Origin: Toxonevra muliebris
Lineage: Eukaryota > Arthropoda > Insecta > Diptera > Pallopteridae
Reading direction: 5' to 3'
DNA length: 64,000 nt
NCBI GenBank assembly: GCA_963691655.1
Contig: OY829326.1
Coordinates: 116,037,388-116,101,387, forward strand
The notes under the pieces: generated by a model
The model's input: only the letters and a program-made list of their open reading frames with translations
What the model was told of the DNA's origin: nothing
The model's database searches: none
Made by a program: the position numbers and the translations under genes
In this document: piece after piece, positions 21,954 through 33,382 of the stretch
How positions within the stretch are numbered: position 1 is the stretch's first letter
Layout of the letters: each line of letters starts with the position of its first letter

Positions 21954-23396
21954 ATGGAAGCTGCAAATAGAAAATTGATTGTGAACAAATTTATTGAAAA
22001 TCCGTCGTGGTCTGGTTCAAAGATTGCGAAAGTGTGAAATATCTCCAAAAGAATGGTATGTAGAGTTATAAAACGATATAAAGAAACTCTTAGTGTTGAA
22101 AGTGCTAAAAAAGTTGTGAACAAAACGGGAACCACCAACCTAAAATTAAAGGCAAAGATCTTGAGGTCCATCAAACTCAAAAATAGAATAGAGCACCACG
22201 ACTAGAAATATCTCTTTCAATGCTGTGACTTCACGAATTTAGGGAGTATAAGCTAACCTTATCCGGGTTCCTTATCATTGATAATAGCTCAAATTCCCAA
22301 TGATGATCATTTGAAAAAAATGAGCCTCTACAATTTTTGGTAATTTTTTTGAGATTGGGTACATCATCAGTAGTGGGAAGTCAATAAGTTAATGAAATTA
22401 TGTCCCTCACTATAAAAAAAAAATGCACTGCGCATTGAATAATATTTATTTGAAAAAATTTAATTTGATTATTCTGGGAATTCAGATTAAAAAAAATCGG
22501 AAAATTTTTCCTAAAATATTAATTTTATATGGCCAATCAAATGTATCATTGATTTAATTTATTGTATTTAAAAATCAGTTTGATAAAAATTATTTATGAA
22601 TATTTTCTTCGAATGAAAATCCCCCCCGAAAAAAATTTCTGGCTACGGCCCTACCAGCAAAAGTACTGCTAGACGAATACGCATAAAAGCTGGGCAAAAG
22701 TGCTATCGTGCTATAAAATATCCAAATAGAACAGACAAACAGAATTTGCTGGCCAAAAAACGTGCTCGTCTTCTTTATAATAATTTTTTGACCAAATTCA
22801 ATGGATGCATTATTGTGGATGACGAATCATACGTAAAATTTTATCTTAAACAGCTTCCAGGTCAAAAATTTTATATGGCAACGAATTGTGGTAATGTACC
22901 CTCAAAATTCAAGTACATAAAAATGGATAAATTTGCAAAGAAAGCAATGGTGTGGCAGGCTATTTGCAGCTGTGGTCTCAAATCCAGGGCATTTGTGACA
23001 TCCTCTTCTATGACGTCTGATATTTACATTAAAGAGTGCCTTTCGAAACGACTATTGCTATTTGTTCCTCACCACCATTCGCCAGTGAAGTTTTGGCCTG
23101 ATTAAGCCAGTTGCCACTACTCTAAGAAAACCATGGATTGGTATCAGACAAATAAAGTAGATGTAGTGCCCAAATATATGAATCCACCCAATTGCCCCCA
23201 GCTTCGACCGATCGAAAAATACTGGGCTATTACAAAATATAAGTTGAAGAAAAATGCAGGTATTGTCAAAAATGTGAATTCAATGTTACTAAAATGGAAC
23301 CAAATAGCCTCAAAAGTATCCAGAGCGGATGTTCTAAGGTTGATGGGGTCCATTAAAAGGAATACCCGGAACTTTTTGCACAACAAAGAAATTTAA
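21954..23396 (+). pseudogene. DD37E transposase (Tc1/mariner), interrupted
   Basis: A cut-and-paste transposase that would bind the element's inverted repeats and cut DNA at TA sites. The start ATG at 21954 opens a helix-turn-helix region (RKLIVNKFIENPSWSGSKIA, then RMVCRVIKRYKETLS). A TGA at 22035-22037 breaks it, and foreign DNA (22188-22652) splits the domain. It resumes with SKSTARRIRIKAGQKCYRA and continues open from 22746. The first catalytic Asp is in CIIVDDESYV and the second in KFWPD at 23100-23102. A TAA stop follows at once (23103). The catalytic Glu lies in RPIEKYWA after 37 intervening codons in the same frame, giving DD37E where Tc1 has DD34E. The end is at 23394-23396. DD37E elements are best known from mosquitoes. 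Confidence 0.9.
22188..22652 (+). mobile_element. hAT-derived insertion inside the transposase
   Basis: This segment breaks the DD37E transposase. It matches 24921-25130 closely (shared pieces: AATTCCCA.TGAT.ATCATTT, AAAAAATGAGCCTCT, ATCATCAGTA). Its right end, CTGGCTACGGCCCT, matches the right end of the hAT element at 32217-33382 (CTGACTACAGCCTTG). The left terminal repeat is absent, so it is a 3' partial copy, and some transposase codons were lost at the junction. Confidence 0.7.
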
Positions 23397-23528
23397 ATCT
23401 TTTAATATTATAGTATTAAAACACAATATTAAACTTATCATTTAATGCATTATTTGTTATTCTGAGTGTTCTGGTTAAAAAGATACAGCAACTTTCCTGC
23501 GGGCCAATTTTGCGTGAACCGCGCTTTA

Positions 23529-24477
23529 TAAGAACAAACTTTTCGAAAGTATAGTAGTTTTTGTTTTATTATAACCGTACTCTTTAAGAATAAAAAGAGA
23601 GAGCATGCAATTAGTTTGTTCTTACAGTGTGAGTAGGTTGAAAGAGAGATGCACCTTAAAAAAAAAATAAAAAAATATAAATCAATTTTGTATTGAAATA
23701 AATCAAATTGAATATTGAAAAGAAAGGTATTACCTTCATTTTTAATACTTTTAATGTTCTTAACTTGTAGTGTACTTTTTATAAAATTAATGTTGTGCCA
23801 ATACCATTATTAATATTTTCTTGTCCTTACAATCAAATTTCAGCTAGAGTTTTAGTTGTTTTCCCCCTGATCCCCTGATTGGGATTTTTTCCTTCATATT
23901 AGTCAACTTTTTATGATTCTAATCTGTTAATATCAACTGCCCGTTTTTGGCCGCGTTTGTGTTATTCCCCACAGACCAAAGCAAGCCCGTTGTTTTTGCT
24001 TCCGCCTTCTGCTGTGCAACTGTAACTTTCTGCGCGGTGTTTTTGTTCTGTTTCAACTAATACGGATTTCATAATGCATTTGCGTTTAAGTTCGGATCCT
24101 CTTATAACGGGATAGTGAAAATTACAGGGTGTGTAGGTGTTCAACAATTTTTTAATATAATAATTTTCACATTGTTTTAAAATCGTAACCAAAGTTTCAC
24201 GTTTCTATCTCAACTAGAAGTATTTTTGACCGCTGACTCCATACAAGTCTGGCCACTGTACACGGCTTCGATTCTCTGGTAGCGTTACCTCCATAAAAAA
24301 AAAATAAATAAATATTTTGAGCTTTAAAGCTTCAATCGGCGTCACTATTTTTAATCAGTCACAGCCAAACACGAACTTTAATACGAAAAAGCTTTACACT
24401 CTTTAACAAGTATACGATTAAAGAGGTTTAAAAATATTATTCAGTTGTTGTTGTTTGTTTTTTCAATGTTGTGGAAT
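23529..24477. other. Unassigned DNA; weak SINE-like piece near 24235-24320
   Basis: Nothing coding is established. A minus-strand open frame at 23962-24192 (76 codons) has better base composition than its surroundings but is not recognised. At about 24253-24270 ACGGCTTCGATTCTCTGG resembles a B-box and is followed by an A-rich tail (24294-24320), compatible with a SINE remnant. Confidence 0.3.
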
Positions 24478-25150
24478 CAAGGCCGTATTTAGGGGGGGCG
24501 GGGGTTTTGGGGGTTCTGTTTTTGTTTTCTTTGACATGAGGTTTGACTTTTGATACAAAAAGAGAAGGTGATGCTGAGCAATTCTGCATTTATAGTTTTT
24601 CTATGTCAGTAACTGTTTTTGATTTACAGTTTCGGGTTTAGGGCTCATTTGGAAGGGCATGATTTAGCCTATAATTTGTGGATTTCGAAGTTAAAAATGG
24701 CCAAAAATTCTATTTTAGGGTTTTCCATCCCATTTTTGCTAAAACGTGGCGTGATGGGAAATTTTTGAGCTTAGATTCGTGTTCAGTATAAAAAAATTCA
24801 TTTACAAGCACTAGGAACCATTCTATTTGCAAAACCCATGTAGGGCAGTAATAGTGGGTCAGCTCCAAAGTTCTAGGAAACAATCTTCAAATGTAATTAA
24901 TTTTTAAACCCATTATTGCTCAGAGCACCCCGACTCGGAAGACCTCCTTCAATGCAGTAACTGCACGAATTTCGGGAATATAAGCCAATTTCATCCGGAT
25001 TCCTCATCATGGCCTAAATTCCCACTGATAATCATTTGAAAAAAAATGAGCCTCTGACTATTTTTAGTATTTTTGATAAATGTTTTGAGGTCGGGCTCAT
25101 CATCAGTAATGGCAAGTCAATGACAATTTTCTTTAAATTATTAAAAAGTA
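24478..25150 (+). mobile_element. hAT-family transposon, right end missing
   Basis: The left end CAAGGCCGTATTTAGGGGG begins at 24478. The interior matches the inverted copy at 19300-19040 (GATGCTGAGCAATTCTGCAT and flanks, CGGGTTTAGGGCTCATTTGG). Further right, 24921-25130 matches the fragment inside the transposase at 22188-22400. No right terminal repeat was found, so the end is approximate. No transposase frame is visible. Confidence 0.65.
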
Positions 25151-26029
25151 TATGTTTTTACACTCATCTGTGTTTATTTGAAGGTCAATGAAATCTTCAA
25201 ATAACTAAAATGATTCGGCCTTTTCCGAAGTTCAAATCTAGTAGTAAGGAGAACTTGTCTTTGATAAATCAGGGGCCACAAACCATAATGGCCTAACTCG
25301 AGTTAGAACAAAATTGAATTTTTAACGTTTATCGTGTTCTGCGTGTCTAAATCTATATGCTATCAATTTTTCGTGTTTGTATCTTTTTTAAGACGGCAAT
25401 TATCCATCAAGAAAGTTAAACAAAAAAACCCAACTCCTGATTTGAAACTTTAAACTGCTCTCCTGAAAAAATTGAAAAACAGACTTAGGCGGTTATGACT
25501 TGTGACTACATAAATATAAGAATAATAAGGAAATCTGCTTCTTTTCAAGAGGTAACTGCAAACTCACTGGTTCAGGCAAATCGCTTCAAAAGAATCCTGA
25601 CCCGCAGTTGGACTGAAGATTGATTGCAGTGAAATAAACGCTATAATAACGATTTGAGAAAACTTTTAAAAGAATGTCGAACCAAATATGTAGTCTAAAG
25701 TTACAGGAATAACGTTTGATCACTAATGATGAACAGTATGACTGTTCGAAACGCATCGGATATTAAAAAATATAAATAAATTTGAAACAATAAAGTTATT
25801 AAGTTATAACATAATTTCGTTATTTGGTGGATAAAATAAAGATTAGTGATTTTGTAAAATATCGTACTATACAATGCCGTCTCGGAAATATGGTATAAAT
25901 TGATGGCTCCAAAAAGATATTAATGATGTTAATATATTCAAATACGTTTAATGTGCCATTTATAAATACCAAATCGTTGAACCCATAATTGAAGTTTTCA
26001 CCCCCCAATCTGATATTTGGTTTACCTTT
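25151..26029. other. Unassigned AT-rich DNA
   Basis: No gene or repeat was recognised in this stretch. Confidence 0.35.
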
Positions 26030-26400
26030 TCTGATCTGAAATCTGGTTTGATTGTATGTGAGAATTTTGTTTTGATTTTAGGTCTGAATTTTAATCTGAA
26101 TTTGGTTTGAGTTTTAATCCATGCTGGGTCTAAATTTTTATTTGATTTCGGTCAGTATTTAAGATCGTTCTGGTTTGAGTTTTTGCGGAATCCTTAGTCT
26201 AAATTGTGGTCCAAATTTTGATCAGACCAGCGTTTACTCAACGTTTGATTTGATTTCTGGTAAATTGTAGTAAGCTTTTAATTTTTATTTGGCATCTTTT
26301 TAGCCTCAGTTTTAATCTAACTCTTAATTTAAGTTGTGCATAAAATTTTGGTCTGAATTGGCTTGATTTTGATATGATTTGTGAGCTAACTTGTACAAAC
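26030..26400. repeat. Degenerate GGTCTGAATTT array (first locus)
   Basis: Variants of TTTGGTCTGAATTTTGGT recur every 9-20 bp: TCTGATCTGAAATCTGG, GGTCTGAATTTTAATC, TGAATTTGGTTTGAG, GTCTAAATTGTGGTCC, TTTTGGTCTGAATTGGC. The array shares units and whole phrases (CTGAATTTTAATC, ATTTTGATCAGACC against ATTTTGTTCAGACC) with the larger array at 53120-54110 in the same orientation. No frame stays open. Confidence 0.6.
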
Positions 26401-26439
26401 CCAGCCAGGATTTTGCTATTAGATAAGTATATTTAAAAA

Positions 26440-26493
26440 AAAAAATAGTCCGGTCCGGTTGGATTTCGATGACCCGAAAATTGTCGCATAGTG
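26440..26493. mobile_element. Lone terminus related to the 58557-59113 element
   Basis: Read in reverse complement from 26493, CACTATGCGACAATTTTCGG then GTCATCGAAATCCAAC parallels the left end at 58557, CACAGTGCAACAATTTTAGG then GTCATGGAATCTAAC. TAA follows at 26494-26496. No partner end was found to the left, where the degenerate array lies. Confidence 0.5.
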
Positions 26494-26496
26494 TAA

Positions 26497-28879
26497 TAGG
26501 TCATAGCGTAGAGTATTCATGCGAGTGTTAGCGTATATAATACTATAAAAATTACTACTTAAATAAATTATGATGTACGAGAATGAATGTGTGAATCTAG
26601 TTCCTCGATTATCGATATCGTCAAATCAATAAAACTAACAAGAAAATGTCTTAATAATGATGCGAGTGTGTAGTTGGCGTTCATTGACGCGATAAATATT
26701 AATGAAGTATTTCAATATTTCCCATTGATTAAAATTGATATTATTGATACACTTTTCAATTAAAAAATTAACGTTTTTCACATGTCATAAATTCTGACGA
26801 CATTAATTAGAGACCTACACATACATACAAACATGCCCAACTAGATATAAGTACATACTTACATACATATCAATTTTATCTTATTTACCTTTTACTTTCC
26901 AATAATATTTGTAACTGCTATATGTTTTTATTATTTATTTTCTTTGCAATCAATTCAATTGAAATTGCAATTTCATATAAAACTATAAACAAACGCAAGA
27001 GAATGAATGAATGATTGAATGAGTGTGTATTTTATAAATGCCAATTTGAGTGTCACTTTAATATTTTTGCAAATTCATTTTTATTATTATTATTTATTTT
27101 ATTTTTTTTTTTTTCATTATTATTGCTATTTCTTCTCGTGTCTACGTCTGCTCTATTGCTAATAAGTGAAAATTCTTGCCCATTCATCATCGAAATGGCC
27201 AAAATAATGAAATCAGAAAAAGAAACAGCAAACAAACAAACGTTTGTGTCTATTGGTAACACTTTCATTAGCGTTTCACACACACACACACACAATTATG
27301 AGTATGTGAGTGAGTGTGTGTGAATGCCAGTGTTGCAAATGTATTTTAAATTGTCACTGTGACACTTTCATTTTACATGGTTATTATTGTCATTAGTGAC
27401 AGTGTAAGTGTTCTAAATGTGCTACAATTAAGATTTTTTTTTTTCTATTTTTCTTTTTTTCTGGTAACAACATTTAATTTGTTTATTCAAATATTGTATG
27501 GTATAGGCCAAGAAGAAAGAGAGAGAGAGTGAGAGAGAAGGAAAATATAATGTTGAAGAAAAAGTATGTCAATTAGTTTATTATTATTTATTATCATAAA
27601 TGCAAAATAATTCAAGCATTTCTTTTTTCTTCAGATTTACCACTCTCTGCAAAAATAACAAAAATATTTGTTATGACACTTTTACTATTTGCACTTAATT
27701 GAAGTGATTCAGTATTCAAGTTCATCATGTTTCGAATAAAATGAAATAAAAAGCTAGCGGCCTTATGAAAATCGAAATAAATTTTAAGTATTTTCTCTTA
27801 CTTCATTTTTATATTAAATTTTTAAGCAAAATTAATGATAATGCTCTCTCCCCATTTTATTTTCTAAAACTTAATTAAAAATTATAAAAGAACTAAAAAT
27901 TTTCCTTATGCTCGCTGTTTATGTATTCATGCATCAATTGCGTTGAATTTTAACCATCTAAATCCACCTGTTTTCATTAAACATAAAACCTAAATAACAA
28001 AAAAACAAAAAAAAAACAAAACCTTTCAATCAAATTAATATAAAGGATAGAAATAACCAACCATCAACAAAAGCAGCAAAAAAAAAAAAAAGAAAACAAA
28101 AAAAATGTGTATTATATGAAACAGATGCCGTCTGTCAAAAGGCGACGAAAGGTGTCGGGAACGCGTGGTGGGAATTTCATCAATTCAATACGCATAAAAC
28201 ACAAAAAACAAGCAAGAAAATAAATGAGTGAATGAGGCAGACGACGAGAGCAACGTGGAAGAAGTTACAAAAAATCCAATAAAACTGTCAGTAAGATAAA
28301 TTCAATAATTTAGGGATTCTAATTTAATTTTAAATAATTGCGCCTTGAAATATGCAAAGTGAAAAGAAAACAAGGTACACAAATGAAAGTGAAAAAATTA
28401 TTCTCTCTTTTTCTTTTTATTATTATTAAATTTTGCCAATTTGCCCGAATTCTACTGGCTGCGTTGAAGATATAAGGACAAAAATAAATTGATGTACCAT
28501 ATTAATACTTTCGCATGATGAAATAGGAGAAATGTGCATGGGCGTAGATTAATATACGCGTTGCCCTTGTGAATATGAATATAAGTATCAAGAAAAATGT
28601 TACAAAATTTGTTAAAGTTTTGTTAATTCGAGATAAATTCTGGGTATTTATTTTGTCTGCATTAAGGTTCAAAGATAAAAATAAAAAATATATGTAGGTC
28701 TGTAGAAAATAAGTGTTTTCTCTTTCATTTTCATTGTGAAAAATAAAAAAAAACATTCGAATGAGAAGTTTACTTTATTTTTCATCATGAAAAAAAAAAA
28801 AAAAATAGAATTACTTGCATCTACATTATATTTATAGAATGGAAGAAACTTTGCTGCTCAAAGTTCTTGTTTTTGTTTT
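26497..28879. other. AT-rich non-coding DNA with microsatellites
   Basis: The stretch holds a (CA)n tract at 27277-27294 with GTGAGTGTGTG nearby, GA repeats (27517-27538), and poly-A runs (28078-28092, 28790-28806). Predicted frames at 27015-27323 and 28502-28756 are Phe/Lys-rich and not credible genes. Confidence 0.5.
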
Positions 28880-29155
28880 CCTTTAGTCACATGGGAGTCT
28901 GCTTCTTCTTCAAAATGTCCTCTTGCTCCTTGTGGGGCATGGGGCAGTGAAAAACTTCTTCCATTTCATTCTATCTGCTGGTAGGTGTTTTTACCATAGG
29001 CCCCACAAATTAGTCTGCGACGCTGCTTCTGCCAATGGTTTCGACCACCAGGTTGTTACTGGTCTTCTAACTCTATGTGAGGATGCCATTCTTTGTCAAA
29101 ATTCAGGACTTGATATAGTTGTGCTCCATTCCCGTACGTCTGCAGCTTTCTAATA
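28880..29155 (-). mobile_element. Probable C-terminal fragment of a non-LTR retrotransposon
   Basis: Minus-strand translation, with frame changes, gives RRPVTTWWS, ETIGRSSVAD, a DRMKWKKFFTAPCPT-like box and a Glu-rich tail (GHFEEEADSHV). The order matches the end of non-LTR pol proteins: an RP-x-TTW box, an intervening segment, a DR-x-W-x-K/R box, then an acidic tail. GC content is higher than in the flanks. The reading frame is broken several times. The clade is not determined. Confidence 0.45.
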
Positions 29156-29963
29156 AAGGTGGTGGTTATTTTTCACATTTCGCATGTATATTTAATGTCG
29201 GCTTTTTAATTACCTAAAGAGGTGAATTGATTCTCTAGGGAAATGCAGGTAAATGTGTTCATCATTTTTATTTTGTTGCAGCTAATTAATTAATTAATCC
29301 GACTAGTACTGCATTTTTTGACGCATTTTTTGCATTCCGCCACAAAGCGGCGATTGACGATACTAATCACGTTCACACAATCGCCACGATTTTCATTGTC
29401 ATTGTGTCAGATCGCAGCTGCGTTGCCTCCAGTCCAGTCCAAGCCAAGGCCAAGTCCTCCACTGAATTTAACACTTGGGTGTAAGCTAAATTTTAAACAC
29501 CCAGAGAATTATGGAAGGCTTTGGAATTTAAAACCAAAGAAAAAACCGAAAATATATTTCAGCAATAATTTGATGTCGAATCTGTAAGGTAAAGCAGCTT
29601 TTCATGGCCTGGTGCAGGGCTTTAACTAATTAAAATGGCTATATCTAGTTTTTGGATGTACGATGAAAAAATACAGCATGAAAAAAACAAAAGTAACATA
29701 TTTATACACTATATTAAAGAAAAATGCCTGTTTTTCATCGAAGGTATTTGTTTAAAATCAAGCCTACAAATAAATTCCATATTTTCTAGCATTTTAAAAA
29801 GGCGCTTTCGTTTATTTTTAGGAGCCTAATTCATTAAGCAAATATTTTTAGACCTACTAAAATTCACAATTACATATTATCAAGACAATCTGTATATGGT
29901 TATAAATCTTTATGGGACTAGGAAAAATTATTTTATACTTTTTAGTCCGTTTTAAAAACGTGG
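29156..29963. other. Unassigned DNA
   Basis: A plus-strand open frame at 29318-29587 (89 codons) has a GC-richer first half (29390-29480) but is not recognised. The remainder is AT-rich. TTAATTAATTAATTAA occurs at 29283-29298. Confidence 0.3.
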
Positions 29964-29965
29964 TA

Positions 29966-30420
29966 CAGTCAAACATGCTAATTGGGACACTCTGTAATTG
30001 GGCCACCTCCTAATCGAACCGCACTATTAATATTTTTTTTTGGATTCAGAAGAAATTCCTCTTACTATTTGGGCCACCTTCCATTTGGGTTATAGGCCGC
30101 GCTTTTGCCAACATTTTTAGTGCCACAGAATTAATTGATTAATGACGCTGAGGAGAAGTGTTTGTCTCATAGGAAATGGGCGGAAATCTTTAAAATAAGG
30201 AAAAGTCAAGTTCAAAAAATTTTGCCAAAAAAAATTAGAGATTGTGCAACAAAGCAAAAATTACAGGATCACAATTCTATAAAAATTATCCACAACTCTT
30301 AAAATTGTATGAGTCATGTAGAAAAGCAACAAAAAAAAAAAAACCGAAAAAAATTTTCATCCACGAACCCCTTCATCTTATCAAATTTTCAAAAAACCAA
30401 GATTTATGAATGTATAATTC
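29966..30420 (+). mobile_element. Pogo/Tigger-like transposon, left end and start of transposase
   Basis: TA at 29964-29965 precedes CAGTCAAACATGCTAATTGG, a pogo-type terminus. A degenerate frame at about 30176-30300 encodes WAEIFKIRKSQVQKIL, the helix-turn-helix characteristic of CENP-B/pogo-type transposases. Stops and poly-A follow, and the catalytic domain and right end are missing, so this is a truncated remnant. Confidence 0.5.
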
Positions 30421-30671
30421 GGAGGTGAATTTTATTTTTTTAACTATGAACACGTTAGAATTCAGTTTTAAATTATAAATTGTTGATTAGTATGGAAATT
30501 GGAAATTTTTCAAAATGTGGAGATCGCGACCGGCACGATAGAGAATATTCATAAGAATAGTAAGAATAATAAAGAAAAGAAGAAGAATAGAAATAGATTA
30601 GAGAAGTTAGTGTTGGAAAAGGTACCAACTAAAGAAGATATACCAATGAAATGAAGTAGATGGCTTAAACA

Positions 30672-31745
30672 TCCCGGCCCCCTTGCACGGGTGCAATATC
30701 AATATATTCTGTAGGCGTTGTTTGGAGCTCACAACATCGCCCAGCAGGCTCCTGAATCTTTGGTCTCTGTAGTGTTGCTTTCGCATTATGGAAAAAGCGA
30801 TACACATATGCTAAGACTCGAGAATGGCGATTTCCTTATCTAGAATATGGTAGGGCTCCACTTTCCGTTGCTCTACCAATGTTGCATTGCGGGGAGTGGA
30901 CCAATAATCGGACCGGACTGAATGAAGTGAGCGGAATAGCTCTACATAACTCTAAGCGCGGAAGGCTTACAGTTCTTATGGGTGCTACTTTTCCTTTAAC
31001 AACTAAGAGATGAGTTGAGGAAGAAGTTCGAAGGTAGAGAGTGGCACAATACGCTTTCTCTGAAGCGTCACAAAATCTGTGGATTTCGATTTGTTGGTTG
31101 GGTGAGAACCCGACCCATAGAGGGACTTCGATGTTGGTAACCACTGGGAGGTTTTCTGCGAATTGAACTCACCTAGAAAGGGATCGAGGCTTCACACATT
31201 CATTCCAGTCAGTGCCACTCAGCCGGGTCAAAAAGTTTCGCTACTGAAGAGAGAATTTGCCGCTTTGTGACCCCAATCACCGACGAAATTGGTGAAATGG
31301 TATAAGAAAAAGTGTTGGAAAGAGCATTCGAACGAGTGTTTCCGTGGAACTTGCACTTTGAAACCGTAGAAAATCGGAGTCCAAGAGATCTCTTACTGGA
31401 ATTTTTTCTAAGATGGCACGGTGATTCGCTGTGATGAGAGGAAATCCAGCTGAGCCAAGACAATGAATTACTTGGGAAAGTGATAGGTGTTTTCAATTAG
31501 AATTTTTGCCGCAAGGGGGCATTGCTCTTGTGTACCTTTCGCCAACTGATGGAGAGTCCTGATGGCTAGATATGGAGCGCAATTAACTCCAAACGTCACC
31601 GTTTTGAGTTTGAAATCCTGAATAGGAGTATTCAGTGAGCTGTGAAAGAGAATTCGCTGAAAATCTTGGTCATCTTTATGAACCAAAATTTGCCTATACA
31701 TCTTCTGCACATCTCCATTGACGAAATCTGATCTGGCCGGAAAAA
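30672..31745 (-). pseudogene. BEL/Pao LTR-retrotransposon pol fragment, broken
   Basis: The piece comes from the polyprotein that copies a BEL/Pao retrotransposon. Minus-strand order: reverse-transcriptase start VQKMYRQILVHKDDQDFQRI, FKLKTVTFGVNCAPYLAIRT and LHQLAKGTQ (31710-31520). Next come SLGLRFSTVS and VTKRQILSSVAKLFDP (31390-31215), then the RNase H start IHRFCDASEKAYCATLYLR and VAPIRTVSLPRLELCRA (31080-30940). These are standard BEL/Pao signatures. A short YVYRFFHNAKAT-like stretch near 30800-30770 comes from the integrase upstream region, so most of integrase is deleted. A purine run AAGGGGGCCGGGA next to TGTTTAAG (30684-30664) could be the polypurine tract and start of the 3' LTR. 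Several stops and shifts make it inactive. Confidence 0.85.
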
Positions 31746-32216
31746 TTTTTTAATAGATTCGTGATCAGCGGATACTATTTTGTTGTTGTAGAGTGTTATT
31801 GCTCAAGCATTAAATATTTCCAATTTTATGGCATCAAACGTGTGGCTAGAATCATTTAAACCCAGGCATAACATCGTCTTCAAATTTTTAACAGGAGAAT
31901 CTCAAAATTTCGGAATATTGGAAATTGAAGATATTATCTGATTTCAAGACATGTGTTTTCCCCTTGTATTAGTTCAGATGAGTAAAAACTTTTCTGCGCT
32001 GTCATTTTTCGATTTGATGCCATTCCTGGCTATTTATCGTATACCAAAAATAATTTTTATTTGAGTCACTCCCTAATAACACATTACTGCATTGCATAAA
32101 AGTTTATGTGAGCAAAAGCTTTAGGCGTATTTTAAAAATATGAGGGTCAAAAGCCATCTCGAAAGTTAACCTTCTGACTCGAAGCCAATAGCAATTGAAC
32201 GTCAGTTTAGGAATAG
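31746..32216. other. Unassigned AT-rich DNA
   Basis: Some of this may be decayed retrotransposon sequence upstream of the BEL/Pao fragment, but no motif is recognisable. Confidence 0.3.
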
Positions 32217-33382
32217 CAAGGCCCCACCACCCCCCTCCACGAAATGTGAAAACTTTCTTCTAAATTTTTTATATTAATTGCTAGCTGAAAAAAAAGACAA
32301 AATAAAATTTATCAATGGATTTATTAAACGGTTTTTAAAAATTTTTTACTTCTATTGTTTTTTTTTCCAAAATTCAGGTTCAAAGAATGCTGAGCAATTC
32401 AGCATTCACAGTATTTTTGGATTAGAATTTTTTTTTTTTTTTTTAATTAAAGTTTTCGTCCTGGACTAGCGGTTTTAAAAACCTAAAAATCAATAAAAAA
32501 TAGAATGAATTATCGGGTCCTTGTAAATTAGTATATTGAAAAACGTTTGAAGCGATTAAATTTACGGAAAGAGGAAAAAGGGAGATCATGATGGAGTGAG
32601 TGGGGGAATAGAGACTGCAGACTTTTGTCTTGGTAAGAATATCTTTTCAATTTTGAATTGAATTTTAAAAATCAAAATGGAAATTCCATAACTATGCTGA
32701 TGAAAAAGTTTCACCTCTCCATCATTCTCGTTTTTTTACTTTTCATAAATCTAACACGGTGGTGTGTGATTACCAGGTGCTGGAAAATTTTCAAATAATA
32801 TTACTAAGAAATTTAGTACTTTATTTCCTTTTAAATAAGTACTTATAAATTACAATGAATCGACAATTCTTTTAGCTAACCTAGCACAAAAAACATGGAA
32901 AAATTCTGAATGCGGAATTATTCAGTAGAATCTCCTTTTTTAGAATCCGAAGTAAAGACTTATGCAAAAAAAAAAATTTCGCATAGTGTTATTGAAGAAC
33001 GTTTACAATAAAGTGGTTGGAAAAAATTTATTCAAGTTGGATGTATAAACGTTCCGGTTCCCTTTTTTTATGGAGTTTTCACCAAAAAAAAAACTTGGAG
33101 AAAATGCGTTTAAAGTTTCAAAAGCAAAGAGTTTTCATTGATTCTCAGCGCAAGCCTGCCATCTTTGAAAAATATATAGTTTTAATGCTTCCATAATTCC
33201 AATTAGGCTTCACTTTATACATTACAGACATTATAGGACTAAAATAAAACTCTCCCTACCCCTTGATCTGGTAGTGATTGTATTAAATTACTTACACTTT
33301 AACATCAGCTTCATAAAAGCTAATTACGATTATTTTCTCCGTAAGAAAATCTGGCCCGAAAAAAAACCTGACTACAGCCTTG
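32217..33382 (+). mobile_element. hAT-family element, both ends present, non-autonomous
   Basis: The left end CAAGGCCCCACC and right end CTGACTACAGCCTTG (reverse complement CAAGGCTGTAGTCAG) are short imperfect terminal repeats with the CA..TG-type start of hAT elements. They are flanked by an 8-bp duplication with one mismatch: AGGAATAG (32209-32216) and AGGAGTAG (33383-33390). The 1166-bp interior has no transposase and shares internal pieces with the copies at 18990-19483 and 24478-25150. This copy defines the family's ends. Confidence 0.75.

Larger units (their letters stand above)
21793..23526 (+). mobile_element. Tc1/mariner element of the DD37E type, full length but inactive
   Basis: TA flanks both ends (21791-21792 and 23527-23528). 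The terminal inverted repeats are about 28 bp: AAGCGCGGTTCACGCCAAAT at the left and AAGCGCGGTTCACGCAAAAT at the right, then TGGC. The 1734-bp unit includes about 465 bp of foreign sequence (22188-22652), so the original element was about 1.3 kb, normal for the superfamily. One transposase gene occupies the plus strand. Stops and the insertion show that it is dead. Confidence 0.92.

Noticed and set aside
23144..23386. 80-codon minus-strand frame
   Set aside because: It is a shadow of the DD37E transposase on the opposite strand.
30607..30807. 66-codon minus-strand frame as a separate gene
   Set aside because: It lies out of frame over decayed BEL/Pao sequence and the putative LTR start.
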